64,000 nucleotides of DNA from Alistipes indistinctus YIT 12060 (GTDB taxonomy: Bacteria > Bacteroidota > Bacteroidia > Bacteroidales > Rikenellaceae): positions 1,364,001 to 1,428,000 of the forward strand of contig NZ_CP102250.1 in the NCBI RefSeq assembly GCF_025144995.1, given 5' to 3'. Under the pieces are notes generated by a model, which saw only the letters and a program-made list of their open reading frames with translations, was not told the DNA's origin and searched no databases. Both the position numbers and the translations under genes were made by a program. Shown here in pieces: positions 44,934 through 53,625 of the stretch (its first letter is position 1; each line of letters begins with the position of its first letter).

Positions 44934-45206
44934 TTACCTGGTATGACTACCTGTCATTTTAGCCGACCTGCACTTGCGGCAAGCCAACCTCTTCACGCCC
45001 CACACGACCAACCGCACTCCGGCGACAACGACATAAAGCAGGACCGATAAAACAACGACATAGCCGATCTGTGTGAACAATTCGACCCAATGGGTCCCGA
45101 ACCAAAGAATCGCTCCGGCATTGACCAGTATCGCGGCGACAAAGCACACCGCCCATATTTTCAACTCCCGGCGCTTGAAAGCTGCCGTAATAACCGTATC
45201 GTTCAT
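44934..45206 (-). CDS. Small two-helix membrane protein
   Basis: A 90-residue protein with two hydrophobic helices (about residues 15-35 'IWAVCFVAAILVNAGAILWF' and 43-68 'IGYVVVLSVLLYVVVAGVRL') and a basic Cys-containing tail (CRKCRSAKMTGSHTR). I do not recognise the family. It overlaps the end of the preceding oxidoreductase gene by 4 bp, so it is translationally coupled to it. ApbE follows 24 bp later. It could anchor or assist one of these enzymes; that is inference from spacing. Confidence 0.7.
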   Translation of the reverse strand: MNDTVITAAFKRRELKIWAVCFVAAILVNAGAILWFGTHWVELFTQIGYVVVLSVLLYVVVAGVRLVVWGVKRLACRKCRSAKMTGSHTR

Positions 45207-46678
45207 CTTTTTTGTTGCGCCATCGCATGCGCTTTGGTAGTGATGTAATATTTTGCCAATATGGCATCCCGTTCCCATTGGGGCATTCCCTGAACCAGAT
45301 AATCGGTATAACAACGGAATACCGAGGCAAAATGGGCCTCATGTCCCGGATCGCTTCCCGCAGGCACGACAATCCGCATCCGGGCTGCGGAAGGTTGCCC
45401 TGCCAGGACCCGGACAGGTCGCAAAGCCGCTTTCCCGGCCGTTTTCGCCTCTTTACTCGACACAGTTGCGGATACAGGTTCGAGTACTGCCGTCAATCCC
45501 GGGTATTGCTGCGCGAGCCGCGCCACCGCCGCGGCCAGGTTTCGTTCGAACACGGCAGCATCCACGCCCGGAGCAGGTTCGGCATAAAGCATGGGCTTGT
45601 AACCCTGTTCCGTGTCCTGCAGAATCGAAAGCGTCGCCTTGGTTCCCCGGATCACCGAACGGGCAATATCCCCGCTGCCGGGCGGATTCTCGAACTTCCA
45701 TTGTACATCGATCGCCACATGCACGCCTTTGAGCGTATAGAGAATCGTACCGTTGGCTTCGACATCGAGTATCGAATCATGTACGGCACCCGACAAATAA
45801 GCGGGAAACTCCGCACAACCCGTCGAGCGGGCATATTGACTCCGCGTCACCGGTGTGGGATAGTGCGTTGCGGAGAGTACCTCCACATCGTTGCGGTAAT
45901 CGACCGGCTCCCCGGGAAAACATTTCCATGCCGCCAGGTCGATCAAATGTGTCGTCACATCGGCAATCCCCTCTCCCTGCTGCGTGACATCGTAATACCA
46001 GGCCGGACGCGTCAGCGGCTTGCCGGCCACCTCCTTATAGAAAGAGTGTATACTGGTCACCTCGACGGCCGGTTGCTGCGGCGTCCCTTTCACTATGGTT
46101 CCGAACAGCGCCGAGTCCCGCATCAGTTCCCGCTGCAGGATATTGAGCAAATCGTACCGTTCGGTCATAATATCGTAAACGAGCACGCCTTTCCCGCCTG
46201 CTTCGGAGAACACCCGCTCGAGCCGTGCAAATCCGGCGCTATCGATCACCAGCGGTTTATCTGCGAATACATTCAGTCCGGCCCCGACCGATCGTTCGAT
46301 ATAATCGATCTTGCGGCCGTTGTTACCGGCCAACAGAACGACGTTACCGCGCTGCTCGGCCAGCATCTTTTCAAGGTAATCTGCCCCGATATAGGTCTTC
46401 TCCTGCCAGTGAGTCGGATCTTTCTCCCGAGCGTTGAACGTTTCGATCAGATCGAGATAACCCTGCACTTCATCGCCGGCAGGCGCATACACCCAGACCG
46501 TGCTGTCGATACGCGGATTCGGATATTTCTGCACCAAAGCGGCATGGAAATGGCCCGGATCGAGACAGATCAGGCGCACCTCGCCGTCGGCTCCCGTGAA
46601 AGAGGCGGCCAGATGCGGTGTGCGGCATCCCACGACAGATGCGGCCAAAAGTAACGGTATCAACAGACGGTTTTTCAT
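45203..46678 (-). CDS. Oxidoreductase lipoprotein, Gfo/Idh/MocA type with Oxidoreduct_C domain
   Basis: A 491-residue lipoprotein. I chose the ATG at 46678 because it opens directly into the signal 'MKNRLLIPLLLAASVVGCR' (lipobox VVGC). The nucleotide-binding domain is a variant: 'GEVRLICLDPGHFHAALVQK' in place of the usual GxGxxG, and D-K-P in 'GLNVFADKPLVIDSAGF'. The C-terminal domain ('QTWFENPPGSG'-like text, here 'VQWKFENPPGSGDIARSVIR') matches the Oxidoreduct_C family known from Bacteroidetes. It is 234 bp from the next gene upstream in transcription and overlaps the small membrane protein gene. Sec-lipoprotein export distinguishes it from its Tat relatives. Confidence 0.82.
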   Translation of the reverse strand: MKNRLLIPLLLAASVVGCRTPHLAASFTGADGEVRLICLDPGHFHAALVQKYPNPRIDSTVWVYAPAGDEVQGYLDLIETFNAREKDPTHWQEKTYIGADYLEKMLAEQRGNVVLLAGNNGRKIDYIERSVGAGLNVFADKPLVIDSAGFARLERVFSEAGGKGVLVYDIMTERYDLLNILQRELMRDSALFGTIVKGTPQQPAVEVTSIHSFYKEVAGKPLTRPAWYYDVTQQGEGIADVTTHLIDLAAWKCFPGEPVDYRNDVEVLSATHYPTPVTRSQYARSTGCAEFPAYLSGAVHDSILDVEANGTILYTLKGVHVAIDVQWKFENPPGSGDIARSVIRGTKATLSILQDTEQGYKPMLYAEPAPGVDAAVFERNLAAAVARLAQQYPGLTAVLEPVSATVSSKEAKTAGKAALRPVRVLAGQPSAARMRIVVPAGSDPGHEAHFASVFRCYTDYLVQGMPQWERDAILAKYYITTKAHAMAQQKR

Positions 46679-46912
46679 CACTATAAAATCATCAATCGGT
46701 TCGGAATCGTATACCCGGCACTTCACACAAACCCGGATTCCCTGCCGGTTCGCATCGGCTATTCGGCTCAGGTGCTTCCCTGTTTTCAAATATACGACCG
46801 TTGTCCTCAACCGATTCCCGGAACATACCGCCCCGGGAATCATACAATCGTGTCAACCCAAGACACATAACGGGCCGGAACCGGCCGGAAGCGAAATCAA
46901 GGTACGAAAATT

Positions 46913-47917
46913 CTAATACTTCTTCAATATCTCCTGTGCTTCGCGGCTGGCTTTCTCGTAAACCTCGCTCATCATCACCGGCACGCCACCGCGTGCCTTA
47001 CTCACCGAAGCAGCTTCCATAAAGGTGAAGATTTCGATCGTCTCCTGCGGGGTTACCGGCACGACACCCGTATCGAAAAATCCGATAATCCGCTGCAACA
47101 ACGCTTCATAAGGGATTTCAGAACCCATCTGAAACGCACCTTCCTTGGTAAACACCGTGCCGCCGAAGACATATTTGGCCTTCACGTTCGCCCGGAACGT
47201 ACCGATCCGGTCGCCTTCCCAGATACCGGTAGCTACTTCGGTTCCCGGAACGGAAGCGCAGCTAACCTCTTTACAACCGGTACCCATCACCGCATAAAGC
47301 GCTTCGACCGCATGGATACCGTACCAGGTAAAGTCACCGTGCGAAGGTTCCGAATTATCGGGACCATAGCTGTCGGCACCGATTACTTCGCCGTACTTGC
47401 CGTTATGAATCTCCTGCGTAGCGGCCGTATAACGCAACGAAGAGGAACTGAACAGCGGTACGTTGTATTTTTTAGACAGTTCGAAAATCGCGATAGCTTC
47501 ATTCAGGTGCCCGGCGATCGGTTTGTCGATAAACATCGGCTTGCCGGCTTTCATCACCTGTGCCGCCTGTTCGAGGTGCATGTTGCCGTCGTTGGTCTCG
47601 AGCAGCACATAATCCACCTGCTTAAGCAAGTCGTCGATCGAACCGACGATCTCGACGCCGTATTTCTTTACGCTGTCGGTGTAAGCGGGAATCCGTTCAT
47701 AGCTCGACGGAATCGTGTACGATCCGTGCGGGTAGGCGGCTACGACCCGGTATTCTCCCAGTCCGGCGTGGGGCCCCGACTTATCATTGAACGATTTGAC
47801 AAAAGCAATGCTGTGCGAGGTATCGAGACCGATCATCCCGATTTTCTTGACCTTTGCGGTCAGGCCGGTAGCTACCACCAGCGCCAACAGCGTCAAAAAC
47901 AAACTCTTCGTTTTCAT
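46913..47917 (-). CDS. Exported Gfo/Idh/MocA-family oxidoreductase
   Basis: A 334-residue protein with a Sec signal peptide (MKTKSLFLTLLALVVATGLT). The nucleotide-binding domain has a variant opening 'KVKKIGMIGLDTSHSIAFVK', followed by the D-K-P motif in 'KPMFIDKPIAGHLNEA'. The second domain contains 'DFTWYGIHAVEALYAVMGTG', as in related proteins, with a His in the predicted active site. It lies between nagB (191 bp) and the Oxidoreduct_C protein (234 bp), all on the same strand. It is a third member of the local oxidoreductase set. Substrate unknown; amino-sugar linkage is inferred from the nag neighbours. Confidence 0.82.
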   Translation of the reverse strand: MKTKSLFLTLLALVVATGLTAKVKKIGMIGLDTSHSIAFVKSFNDKSGPHAGLGEYRVVAAYPHGSYTIPSSYERIPAYTDSVKKYGVEIVGSIDDLLKQVDYVLLETNDGNMHLEQAAQVMKAGKPMFIDKPIAGHLNEAIAIFELSKKYNVPLFSSSSLRYTAATQEIHNGKYGEVIGADSYGPDNSEPSHGDFTWYGIHAVEALYAVMGTGCKEVSCASVPGTEVATGIWEGDRIGTFRANVKAKYVFGGTVFTKEGAFQMGSEIPYEALLQRIIGFFDTGVVPVTPQETIEIFTFMEAASVSKARGGVPVMMSEVYEKASREAQEILKKY

Positions 47918-48108
47918 ATTCTTTCCGGTTTTAACAGTTTTAGTAGATACTATCCAAATCAGGCCGACCGTTCGGGTTAAAAGATCGGCCCATGAGCCGG
48001 TCCTTACAAGCCTTTATTTACAAAATCCGTCTCTGCTATCCGTTTCAGCGGTCACAACACACAGCTCGCGGCAAACACGCAGGCCTCCGGAGCACAGAGC
48101 CGGTAGAA

Positions 48109-48870
48109 CTACAGCAAAGCCCCGCTGTCGGGATCGAGGTAAAGCTTCGCACCGGTTTTCGTTCGCAGAATCGAAGCCGGACAGGCCGTGGTAATTTCGC
48201 CATAGACCGTATCGTGCACGGCGCGCGCCTTCGTCTGCGCCGGAACGATACAATACATACCGGGCGCAGCAGTCAGTGCAGGAATCGTCAGTGTCAACGC
48301 GTGCGTAGGCACCTGCCCCAACGAAGCGAAACAACCGTCGTGCACCTGCTGGCGGCGGCACTTGTCGTCCAGGTCGACTACTTTGACGCGCACCGGATCG
48401 TCGAACCGGGCCACATGCGGGTCGTTAAAGGCGATATGCCCGTTCTCGCCGATGCCCAGACAGACGATATCGGCCGGATATTCGGCCAACAACGCCGAAT
48501 ATCGTGCACACTCCGCCTGGGGATCAGCCGCCTGTCCGTCGAGGTAGAAAACCTGCCCGAACGGCAAACGGCCAAACAGCCGCCCACGCAGGAAATTGCC
48601 GAATCCCTGCGGTGCATCGGCTGCCAACCCGATGTATTCGTCCATATGGAACCCGTTGACACGGCGCCAATCGATGCCCGGCGCAGCGATCAACGCTTCG
48701 AGGAACTCATTCTGCGACGGTGCGGCGGCAAAAATGATATTGACCGACTCTTTCTCCCGTTGCAGTCCGGCGATTTTCGCGGCCACCTCTTTTGCTGCCG
48801 CCTCGCCCATAGCCTTGCGCGAAGCGTACTGCTCGACGGCAAGTTCATCCTGTTTCAAAAACATATCCAT
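48109..48870 (-). CDS. nagB: Glucosamine-6-phosphate deaminase
   Basis: Converts glucosamine-6-phosphate to fructose-6-phosphate and ammonia in the cytoplasm. The start at 48870 is favoured because a TTAGGATT ribosome-binding site lies just upstream, overlapping the nagA stop; a longer start at 48897 would overlap nagA. Motifs: 'VNGFHMDEYIGL', 'CLGIGENGHIAFNDP' and 'DLDDKCRRQQVHDGCF', with the catalytic Asp-Glu and Asn-Asp. It is a short (253-residue) form. It is in an operon with nagA and the NagP-like transporter; together they form the amino-sugar route. Confidence 0.93.
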   Translation of the reverse strand: MDMFLKQDELAVEQYASRKAMGEAAAKEVAAKIAGLQREKESVNIIFAAAPSQNEFLEALIAAPGIDWRRVNGFHMDEYIGLAADAPQGFGNFLRGRLFGRLPFGQVFYLDGQAADPQAECARYSALLAEYPADIVCLGIGENGHIAFNDPHVARFDDPVRVKVVDLDDKCRRQQVHDGCFASLGQVPTHALTLTIPALTAAPGMYCIVPAQTKARAVHDTVYGEITTACPASILRTKTGAKLYLDPDSGALL

Positions 48871-48878
48871 AATCAATC

Positions 48879-50066
48879 CTAATGAATCGTCAGACATTTA
48901 CCGCCGATAATAGTGGTTTTGACATTGATTCCCTCGTCGAAAATCACGATATCGGCATCCTTGCCCACGGCGAGCGAACCTTTACAATCGTCGACCTTCA
49001 TAATCCGTGCGGGCGTCAGCGTCATCATCTTCACCGCATCCGCAAGCTGCACCCCGGCCAGTGAAACGATCGTCCGCACCAAACGGTCGGCCGTCGCCAC
49101 GCTGCCGGCAAATGCCGACCGGTCGGGGAGCTTGGCCACCCCGTCCTCGATGATTACGCGCTGGCCATCCTTCAGGCTGCCGAGAATGGTCTCGCCTTCG
49201 GGCATGCCGGCACCGCGCATCGAATCGGTCACCAAAGCGATCTTATCGGGCCCCTTGAACTTGCATACGTATTTCAGCAGGCTGGCGGGAAGGTGCACTC
49301 CGTCGGCAATGATTTCGACGGTCATATCGTCCATCATATAGGCCGCCTCCAACGCTCCCGCATAACGGTAGGCATTGCGGCGCGTAATGGTGGACATACA
49401 CGAATAGAGATGCGTGACATGCGTATAACCGGCATGCCGATAAGCCTCTTCGACCTGTTCGTAAATCGCATCGGTATGCCCGATCGAAGGCAGGATACCC
49501 CGCTCGGCAAGCCTCCGCCCGAACTCCAGCGCACCGTCCAGTTCGGGGGCAACGCTCCAGCGTACGATATCGTCCGATGCCGCAAGGATCGTTTCGTACT
49601 CCTCCGGCCGGGGATTGCGCAGATATTTCGGATCCTGCGCACCGCGCTGGTTGTAGGAGAAATAGGGGCCCTCGAGATGGAGCCCCAGAAAGGCGGCCCC
49701 GCTGCGGTTCTGCGCTTTGGCCTCTTTGTACGTGGCGAAAGTATTCAACAACTCTTCGTTGGTGCTGGTCAGCGTCGTCGGCAGCAGCGCCGTCGTCCCG
49801 TGCCTGGCATGCATCTGCGCAGCCCCCAGGTACGCTTCGACCGTACCGTCCATAAAATCGTGACCGCCGGCTCCGTGGGTATGGATGTCGATAAAGCCCG
49901 GCGAAACATAATTGCCCTGCGCATTGATAATCGTACCGGTCGCCTGGCCGTTGTAAGGCCCCTCCTTCACCGCAGTAATCTTTCCGTCGGCAAACTCGAC
50001 GCAACCGTCGGCAAGCACACCCTCAGGCAGTACGATCCGGCCGTTTATAATGATCGTTTTGTTCAT
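48879..50066 (-). CDS. nagA: N-acetylglucosamine-6-phosphate deacetylase
   Basis: Deacetylates GlcNAc-6-phosphate. The amidohydrolase metal sites are clear: 'PGFIDIHTHGAGGHDFMDGT', 'FLGLHLEGPYF', 'SIGHTDAIYEQVEEA', 'THVTHLYSCMS' and the catalytic Asp in 'IALVTDSMRGAGMPEGE'. Length of 395 residues is normal. It is 13 bp after the transporter gene and 8 bp before the nagB ATG, a tight operon (nagP-nagA-nagB). Confidence 0.95.
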   Translation of the reverse strand: MNKTIIINGRIVLPEGVLADGCVEFADGKITAVKEGPYNGQATGTIINAQGNYVSPGFIDIHTHGAGGHDFMDGTVEAYLGAAQMHARHGTTALLPTTLTSTNEELLNTFATYKEAKAQNRSGAAFLGLHLEGPYFSYNQRGAQDPKYLRNPRPEEYETILAASDDIVRWSVAPELDGALEFGRRLAERGILPSIGHTDAIYEQVEEAYRHAGYTHVTHLYSCMSTITRRNAYRYAGALEAAYMMDDMTVEIIADGVHLPASLLKYVCKFKGPDKIALVTDSMRGAGMPEGETILGSLKDGQRVIIEDGVAKLPDRSAFAGSVATADRLVRTIVSLAGVQLADAVKMMTLTPARIMKVDDCKGSLAVGKDADIVIFDEGINVKTTIIGGKCLTIH

Positions 50067-50079
50067 GTTTCAATACTGT

Positions 50080-51417
50080 TTAGGATTTGCGGCCGCTCCA
50101 CGAAGTAATCCGGTAGCCGCAGAAAGCATAGAACATCAAATACGCAAAACCGGGCAGCAGTATCCAGAAATAGGCGATGCGCAACGATGCCGTATCGGCG
50201 ATATATCCGTAGATCAGCGGCACGACGGCATTACCGAAAAGCGCCATGATCAGCATCGACGAACCGGTTTTCGTGAAACGGCCGAGCCCGCGGATCGCCA
50301 ACGGCCATATCCCACCGTAAACAAGCGAGTTAGCCAACCCTATACCGACCAGAAACCAGATCGAAATATTCGCGTGGTGGCCGAGGAAATCGACCTGGGT
50401 GTTGCCCCATACCACGCCCAGCGAGAGCAGGAAGCCCAGCGTACAGCAGATCTGGAATACACGGGTCTGCGAGATAATCTTCGGTATTAACAACACGCCC
50501 AGCACATTCCCCAGAATCACCAGTGACAACGTGTAAGAGGGAAAGGTTTTGGCCTCGAGTAGGTCCATTCCCATCGTCTGTGCATAACTGATGATCGTAT
50601 CGATCGTCACCACCTGCGTACCGATATGCAGGAACATCGCCACGACGCCCAGGATCAGGTAAGGAAACTGGAAAACAGACGTTTTACCCTCGCCGCCCGG
50701 CGCCACCTCCTGCTTGTTCTTCTCTTCGAGGTTCAGTTCGGGCAGCATCGAAAAACGGATGAAGACCCCGATCACGATCAGGAAAGCGGCAAAAATGGCA
50801 TAGGGCACCATCACCCGGTGTACCAAACTGTCGAGCATCGCCGAACGGGCCGCAGGATCGAGCGTAGCCGATTCCAACTGCACGAACAGGTCGCTGTCGG
50901 TCACCTTGAGCACCACGGCCGCGAAAATCAGCGGCGCCACCAGGCCGGCGAATTTGTTGCATATGCCCATGATCGCCATGCGCTTCACTGTGGTGTTGAT
51001 CGGGCCGATCATCGTTACATAAGGATTGGCGGCCGCCTGCAGCATCGCCGAACCGGCGCCGATCACGAACGACCCGGCCAGAAACACCGGATAGGAGCGC
51101 CACCACGCTGCAGGGATGAAAATCAGCGCGCCGAGCGCCGTGCAGAAAAAGCCGTACATGATACCGCGCTTGAAACCTACCCGCTTGAGAATTGCCGACG
51201 ACGGAATCGCCATAATCAGGTAAGCGCTGTAAAGCGCGAAAACAATCAGGTAGGACTGGAAATGGTTCAGTTCGCAGCCGATCTTGAAATAGGGTACGAG
51301 AATCGAGTTCACCCACGAGGTAAACCCGAAGATGAAAAACATCAGCCCGAGGATCGCCATCGCGGCGACGGAGGTTTTCCGCGCCGGAGCGGCCGCCGGA
51401 AGATTGCCGGTTGACAT
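50080..51417 (-). CDS. nagP: Sugar MFS transporter, NagP/FucP type
   Basis: A 445-residue inner-membrane proton symporter with 12 predicted helices. The sequence matches the FHS (fucose/glucose/GlcNAc) family of Bacteroidetes: 'ILGLMFFIFGFTSWVNSILV' at the start, 'GSAMLQAAANPYVTMIGP' and 'IGLANSLVYGGIWPLAIRGL'. Its position directly before nagA and nagB points to import of N-acetylglucosamine, though specificity cannot be proven here. A Tat-type oxidoreductase gene precedes it by 108 bp. Confidence 0.85.
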   Translation of the reverse strand: MSTGNLPAAAPARKTSVAAMAILGLMFFIFGFTSWVNSILVPYFKIGCELNHFQSYLIVFALYSAYLIMAIPSSAILKRVGFKRGIMYGFFCTALGALIFIPAAWWRSYPVFLAGSFVIGAGSAMLQAAANPYVTMIGPINTTVKRMAIMGICNKFAGLVAPLIFAAVVLKVTDSDLFVQLESATLDPAARSAMLDSLVHRVMVPYAIFAAFLIVIGVFIRFSMLPELNLEEKNKQEVAPGGEGKTSVFQFPYLILGVVAMFLHIGTQVVTIDTIISYAQTMGMDLLEAKTFPSYTLSLVILGNVLGVLLIPKIISQTRVFQICCTLGFLLSLGVVWGNTQVDFLGHHANISIWFLVGIGLANSLVYGGIWPLAIRGLGRFTKTGSSMLIMALFGNAVVPLIYGYIADTASLRIAYFWILLPGFAYLMFYAFCGYRITSWSGRKS

Positions 51418-51525
51418 GATTATCCGTTTAGGTTAGTGAATTCCGGTTTAGTTCCGCCGGAACGGGCCCATGCCGCATTCCGCCGGAACATTTCTCCAAA
51501 GAACGAAGTTTTCGCAGGCCGACGA

Positions 51526-52866
51526 TCAGACTTTCATCTCCCAGCCCTTCTCGTACTCGCGGCTCCAAAGCTTCTGGGCCTGCTTGTCGCCCCGGATATG
51601 ACCGCTGAGCGGATCGATATTCAGCGTACGTCCGACCCGTTGGGCGATGTTGCCCAACTGCACGAGCAGTGTGCTCTTGTGCCCCGACACGATGTCGGCA
51701 TTGAGCGGCGTACTCTTACGGATTGCATCGCACAGGTTGTCAATGTGATAAACATCGAGTGACTGGGTCGGATTAACCAGATTGTTCTGGTCGAACGTCG
51801 TACCGCTCATCTCCTCCTTAACCAAATTGTTTTTCAGGTCGTAAATCGTATAACCATTGCTGCCGGTAATCAGCAGACTGCCTTTTTCGCCGTAGAACAT
51901 CGCACCCACTTCGGCACCCTCGACCGTACGGCCGTTGCAACTGCGGCCCTCCCAGGTCATCGACTTGCCGTCGGCGAAATTCATACTGATCACCTGCGTG
52001 TCGGGAGTCTCCCAGTCGTCCTGGTAACGGAAACGGCCGCCGACGGAGTTCACCGAGACAGGATAGTCCTCTTCCATACCCCAACGCAGGATATCGACCA
52101 TGTGCGTCCCGTTGTTGAGCGCCTCGCCCGTACCCCAATGCCAGAACCAGTGCCAATTATAATGTACATAATTGTCGTGGAACGGCACCCGCGTAGCCGG
52201 ACCCTGCCAAATGTCCCAATCGAGCCATTCGGGCACGTCCACCTCCTTGCCGGTACCGATCGGGCCGCGATTGCTGCAATACCACGCCTTGCCGAAATAG
52301 ACACGGCCGATCGTGCCCTTTTTGACCTCTTCGATACCTTTTATTACATTCGGCCACGAACGGCGCTGGTTTCCCATCTGGAGCAAGCGGCGGTATTTCG
52401 CAGCTCCCTGGATCAGCATTTCTCCTTCGTGCGGCGCATAACTGCACGGTTTTTCGAGGTAGACATCCTTCCCCGCCTGCATGGCCATCAGCGCAGCCGG
52501 AGCATGCCAATGGTCGGGAGTAGCGATCAGCACGAGGTCCATCTCGGGAGATTCGAGCATTTTGCGTAAATCCCGGTCACGCCGCACCTTGTTATTCTGG
52601 ATTTTTTCGACCGCATCGGCGCATTTGGCCAGTGCCCGCGAATCGACATCGCAAATATGCACCACTTCGCAGCCGGGCTGCATCGCGAAATTGGTCGCCA
52701 GCGCCATACCGCGCGAATTAACACCGATAGCGCCTACGCGGATTTTGTCGTTAGCGCCCAATACGCTTCCATAACTCTTGTTGCTGAGGCCGGGCATCAG
52801 GCCGCCCAAAGAGAGGGCCGCTGTACCGGTAAGGGCCTGTTTCAGAAATTCACGTCTCGTACTCAT
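51526..52866 (-). CDS. Tat-exported Gfo/Idh/MocA oxidoreductase at the head of the nag locus
   Basis: A 446-residue protein with a textbook twin-arginine signal (STRREFLKQALTGTAALSLG). The Rossmann domain has 'IRVGAIGVNSRGMALATNF' and the E-K-P motif in 'DVYLEKPCSYAPHEGEMLI'. The catalytic half has 'HYNWHWFWHWGTGEALNNGT' then 'HMVDILRWGMEEDYPVSVNS', a Gfo/Idh pattern with His residues near the predicted active site. The enzyme should reach the periplasm with bound NAD. GH109-like NAD-dependent glycosidases share this general fold, but I did not see their hallmark text and do not claim that activity. It is the first gene of the minus-strand run. Confidence 0.82.
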   Translation of the reverse strand: MSTRREFLKQALTGTAALSLGGLMPGLSNKSYGSVLGANDKIRVGAIGVNSRGMALATNFAMQPGCEVVHICDVDSRALAKCADAVEKIQNNKVRRDRDLRKMLESPEMDLVLIATPDHWHAPAALMAMQAGKDVYLEKPCSYAPHEGEMLIQGAAKYRRLLQMGNQRRSWPNVIKGIEEVKKGTIGRVYFGKAWYCSNRGPIGTGKEVDVPEWLDWDIWQGPATRVPFHDNYVHYNWHWFWHWGTGEALNNGTHMVDILRWGMEEDYPVSVNSVGGRFRYQDDWETPDTQVISMNFADGKSMTWEGRSCNGRTVEGAEVGAMFYGEKGSLLITGSNGYTIYDLKNNLVKEEMSGTTFDQNNLVNPTQSLDVYHIDNLCDAIRKSTPLNADIVSGHKSTLLVQLGNIAQRVGRTLNIDPLSGHIRGDKQAQKLWSREYEKGWEMKV

Positions 52867-53027
52867 TTCAGGTATGTAGTTTTGGTTTGGTCGAAGTCCT
52901 TACGGAATTGTGGTCAAGGTAACCATTTCCCACCTCAAATCATACTCAAATTCCGAAATAAAATCCTCATTTTGCGTTTTCACACCCTAAATACAATCGA
53001 TCGGCCTTTACAAATACCTTTCTTATA

Positions 53028-53035
53028 TACCTTTG
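53028..53035 (+). promoter_or_regulatory. Candidate -7 box for the DUF3868-like/TonB-C pair
   Basis: TACCTTTG, a match to TAnnTTTG, 42 bp upstream of the first ATG. A TTTA rather than TTG lies at the -33 distance. Confidence 0.45.
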
Positions 53036-53077
53036 TATTTATAAATAAAACGACATTTACAATACGCAAAACTTTCG

Positions 53078-53602
53078 ATGAAAACACCAAATCACCGCAC
53101 ACTGATCCTGGCCGGCGGCATACTCGCCTTCGCCGGATCGCTCCGGGCCGAAGACCTTCCTGTCAAACAACGGCTCGACAAGATCGAATATCATGCAGAG
53201 CTCCGCGGCAGCGGCCCGGACAGTTGCGAGGTGGGAATGGTAATCGACATCCCTTACGGGGCCATAAAACGGAACGAGACGATGGATATCACACTGGAAC
53301 TGGCCAACGGGCCGCAAAACAGCTCGGTTTCGCTAGGCAGCCTGCTGTTGCAGACAGGCCGGGAAAGCAACCGTGAAACGCGCCGACTGCGCCGTCAGGG
53401 GATTGAGCCCAAAGCCCCGGAAGTCTGTTCGAAATACGGTAAAAAGCGCCCCATCCTGCTGAGTTACTCCTGCACCATCCCAAAAGAGAAGTGGATGTCA
53501 TCCGCAACACATGTCGCCGTGAGTGAAAACCTTTCCAAAAAAGGAAAACCGCTCGGAAACCGCAAGTCGGAAATCCAGGTTTCAGACATCTACAACCTAT
53601 AA
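53078..53602 (+). CDS. Small exported protein, possible DUF3868-like
   Basis: A 174-residue exported protein with a signal peptide (TLILAGGILAFAGSLRA). The pattern 'VGMVIDIPYGAIKRNETMDI', then 'LELANGPQNSSVSLGSLLLQ' and 'RESNRETRRLRRQGI', resembles the DUF3868 domain of Bacteroidales fimbria-related proteins (beta strands followed by a conserved R-rich turn). The resemblance is only visual. It is 23 bp before the TonB-C protein gene, same strand, so the two are likely co-transcribed. Confidence 0.5.
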   Translation: MKTPNHRTLILAGGILAFAGSLRAEDLPVKQRLDKIEYHAELRGSGPDSCEVGMVIDIPYGAIKRNETMDITLELANGPQNSSVSLGSLLLQTGRESNRETRRLRRQGIEPKAPEVCSKYGKKRPILLSYSCTIPKEKWMSSATHVAVSENLSKKGKPLGNRKSEIQVSDIYNL

Positions 53603-53625
53603 ATCCATAGACATTGCACCATATC

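Noticed and set aside
45212-46654. A 480-residue open frame on the plus strand.
   Set aside because: Antisense to the Oxidoreduct_C lipoprotein gene. Long shadow frames are common in GC-rich coding DNA.
51526-52866. Assignment as a GH109 alpha-N-acetylgalactosaminidase.
   Set aside because: It shares the Gfo/Idh fold, but I could not see text specific to GH109, so only the broader family is claimed.
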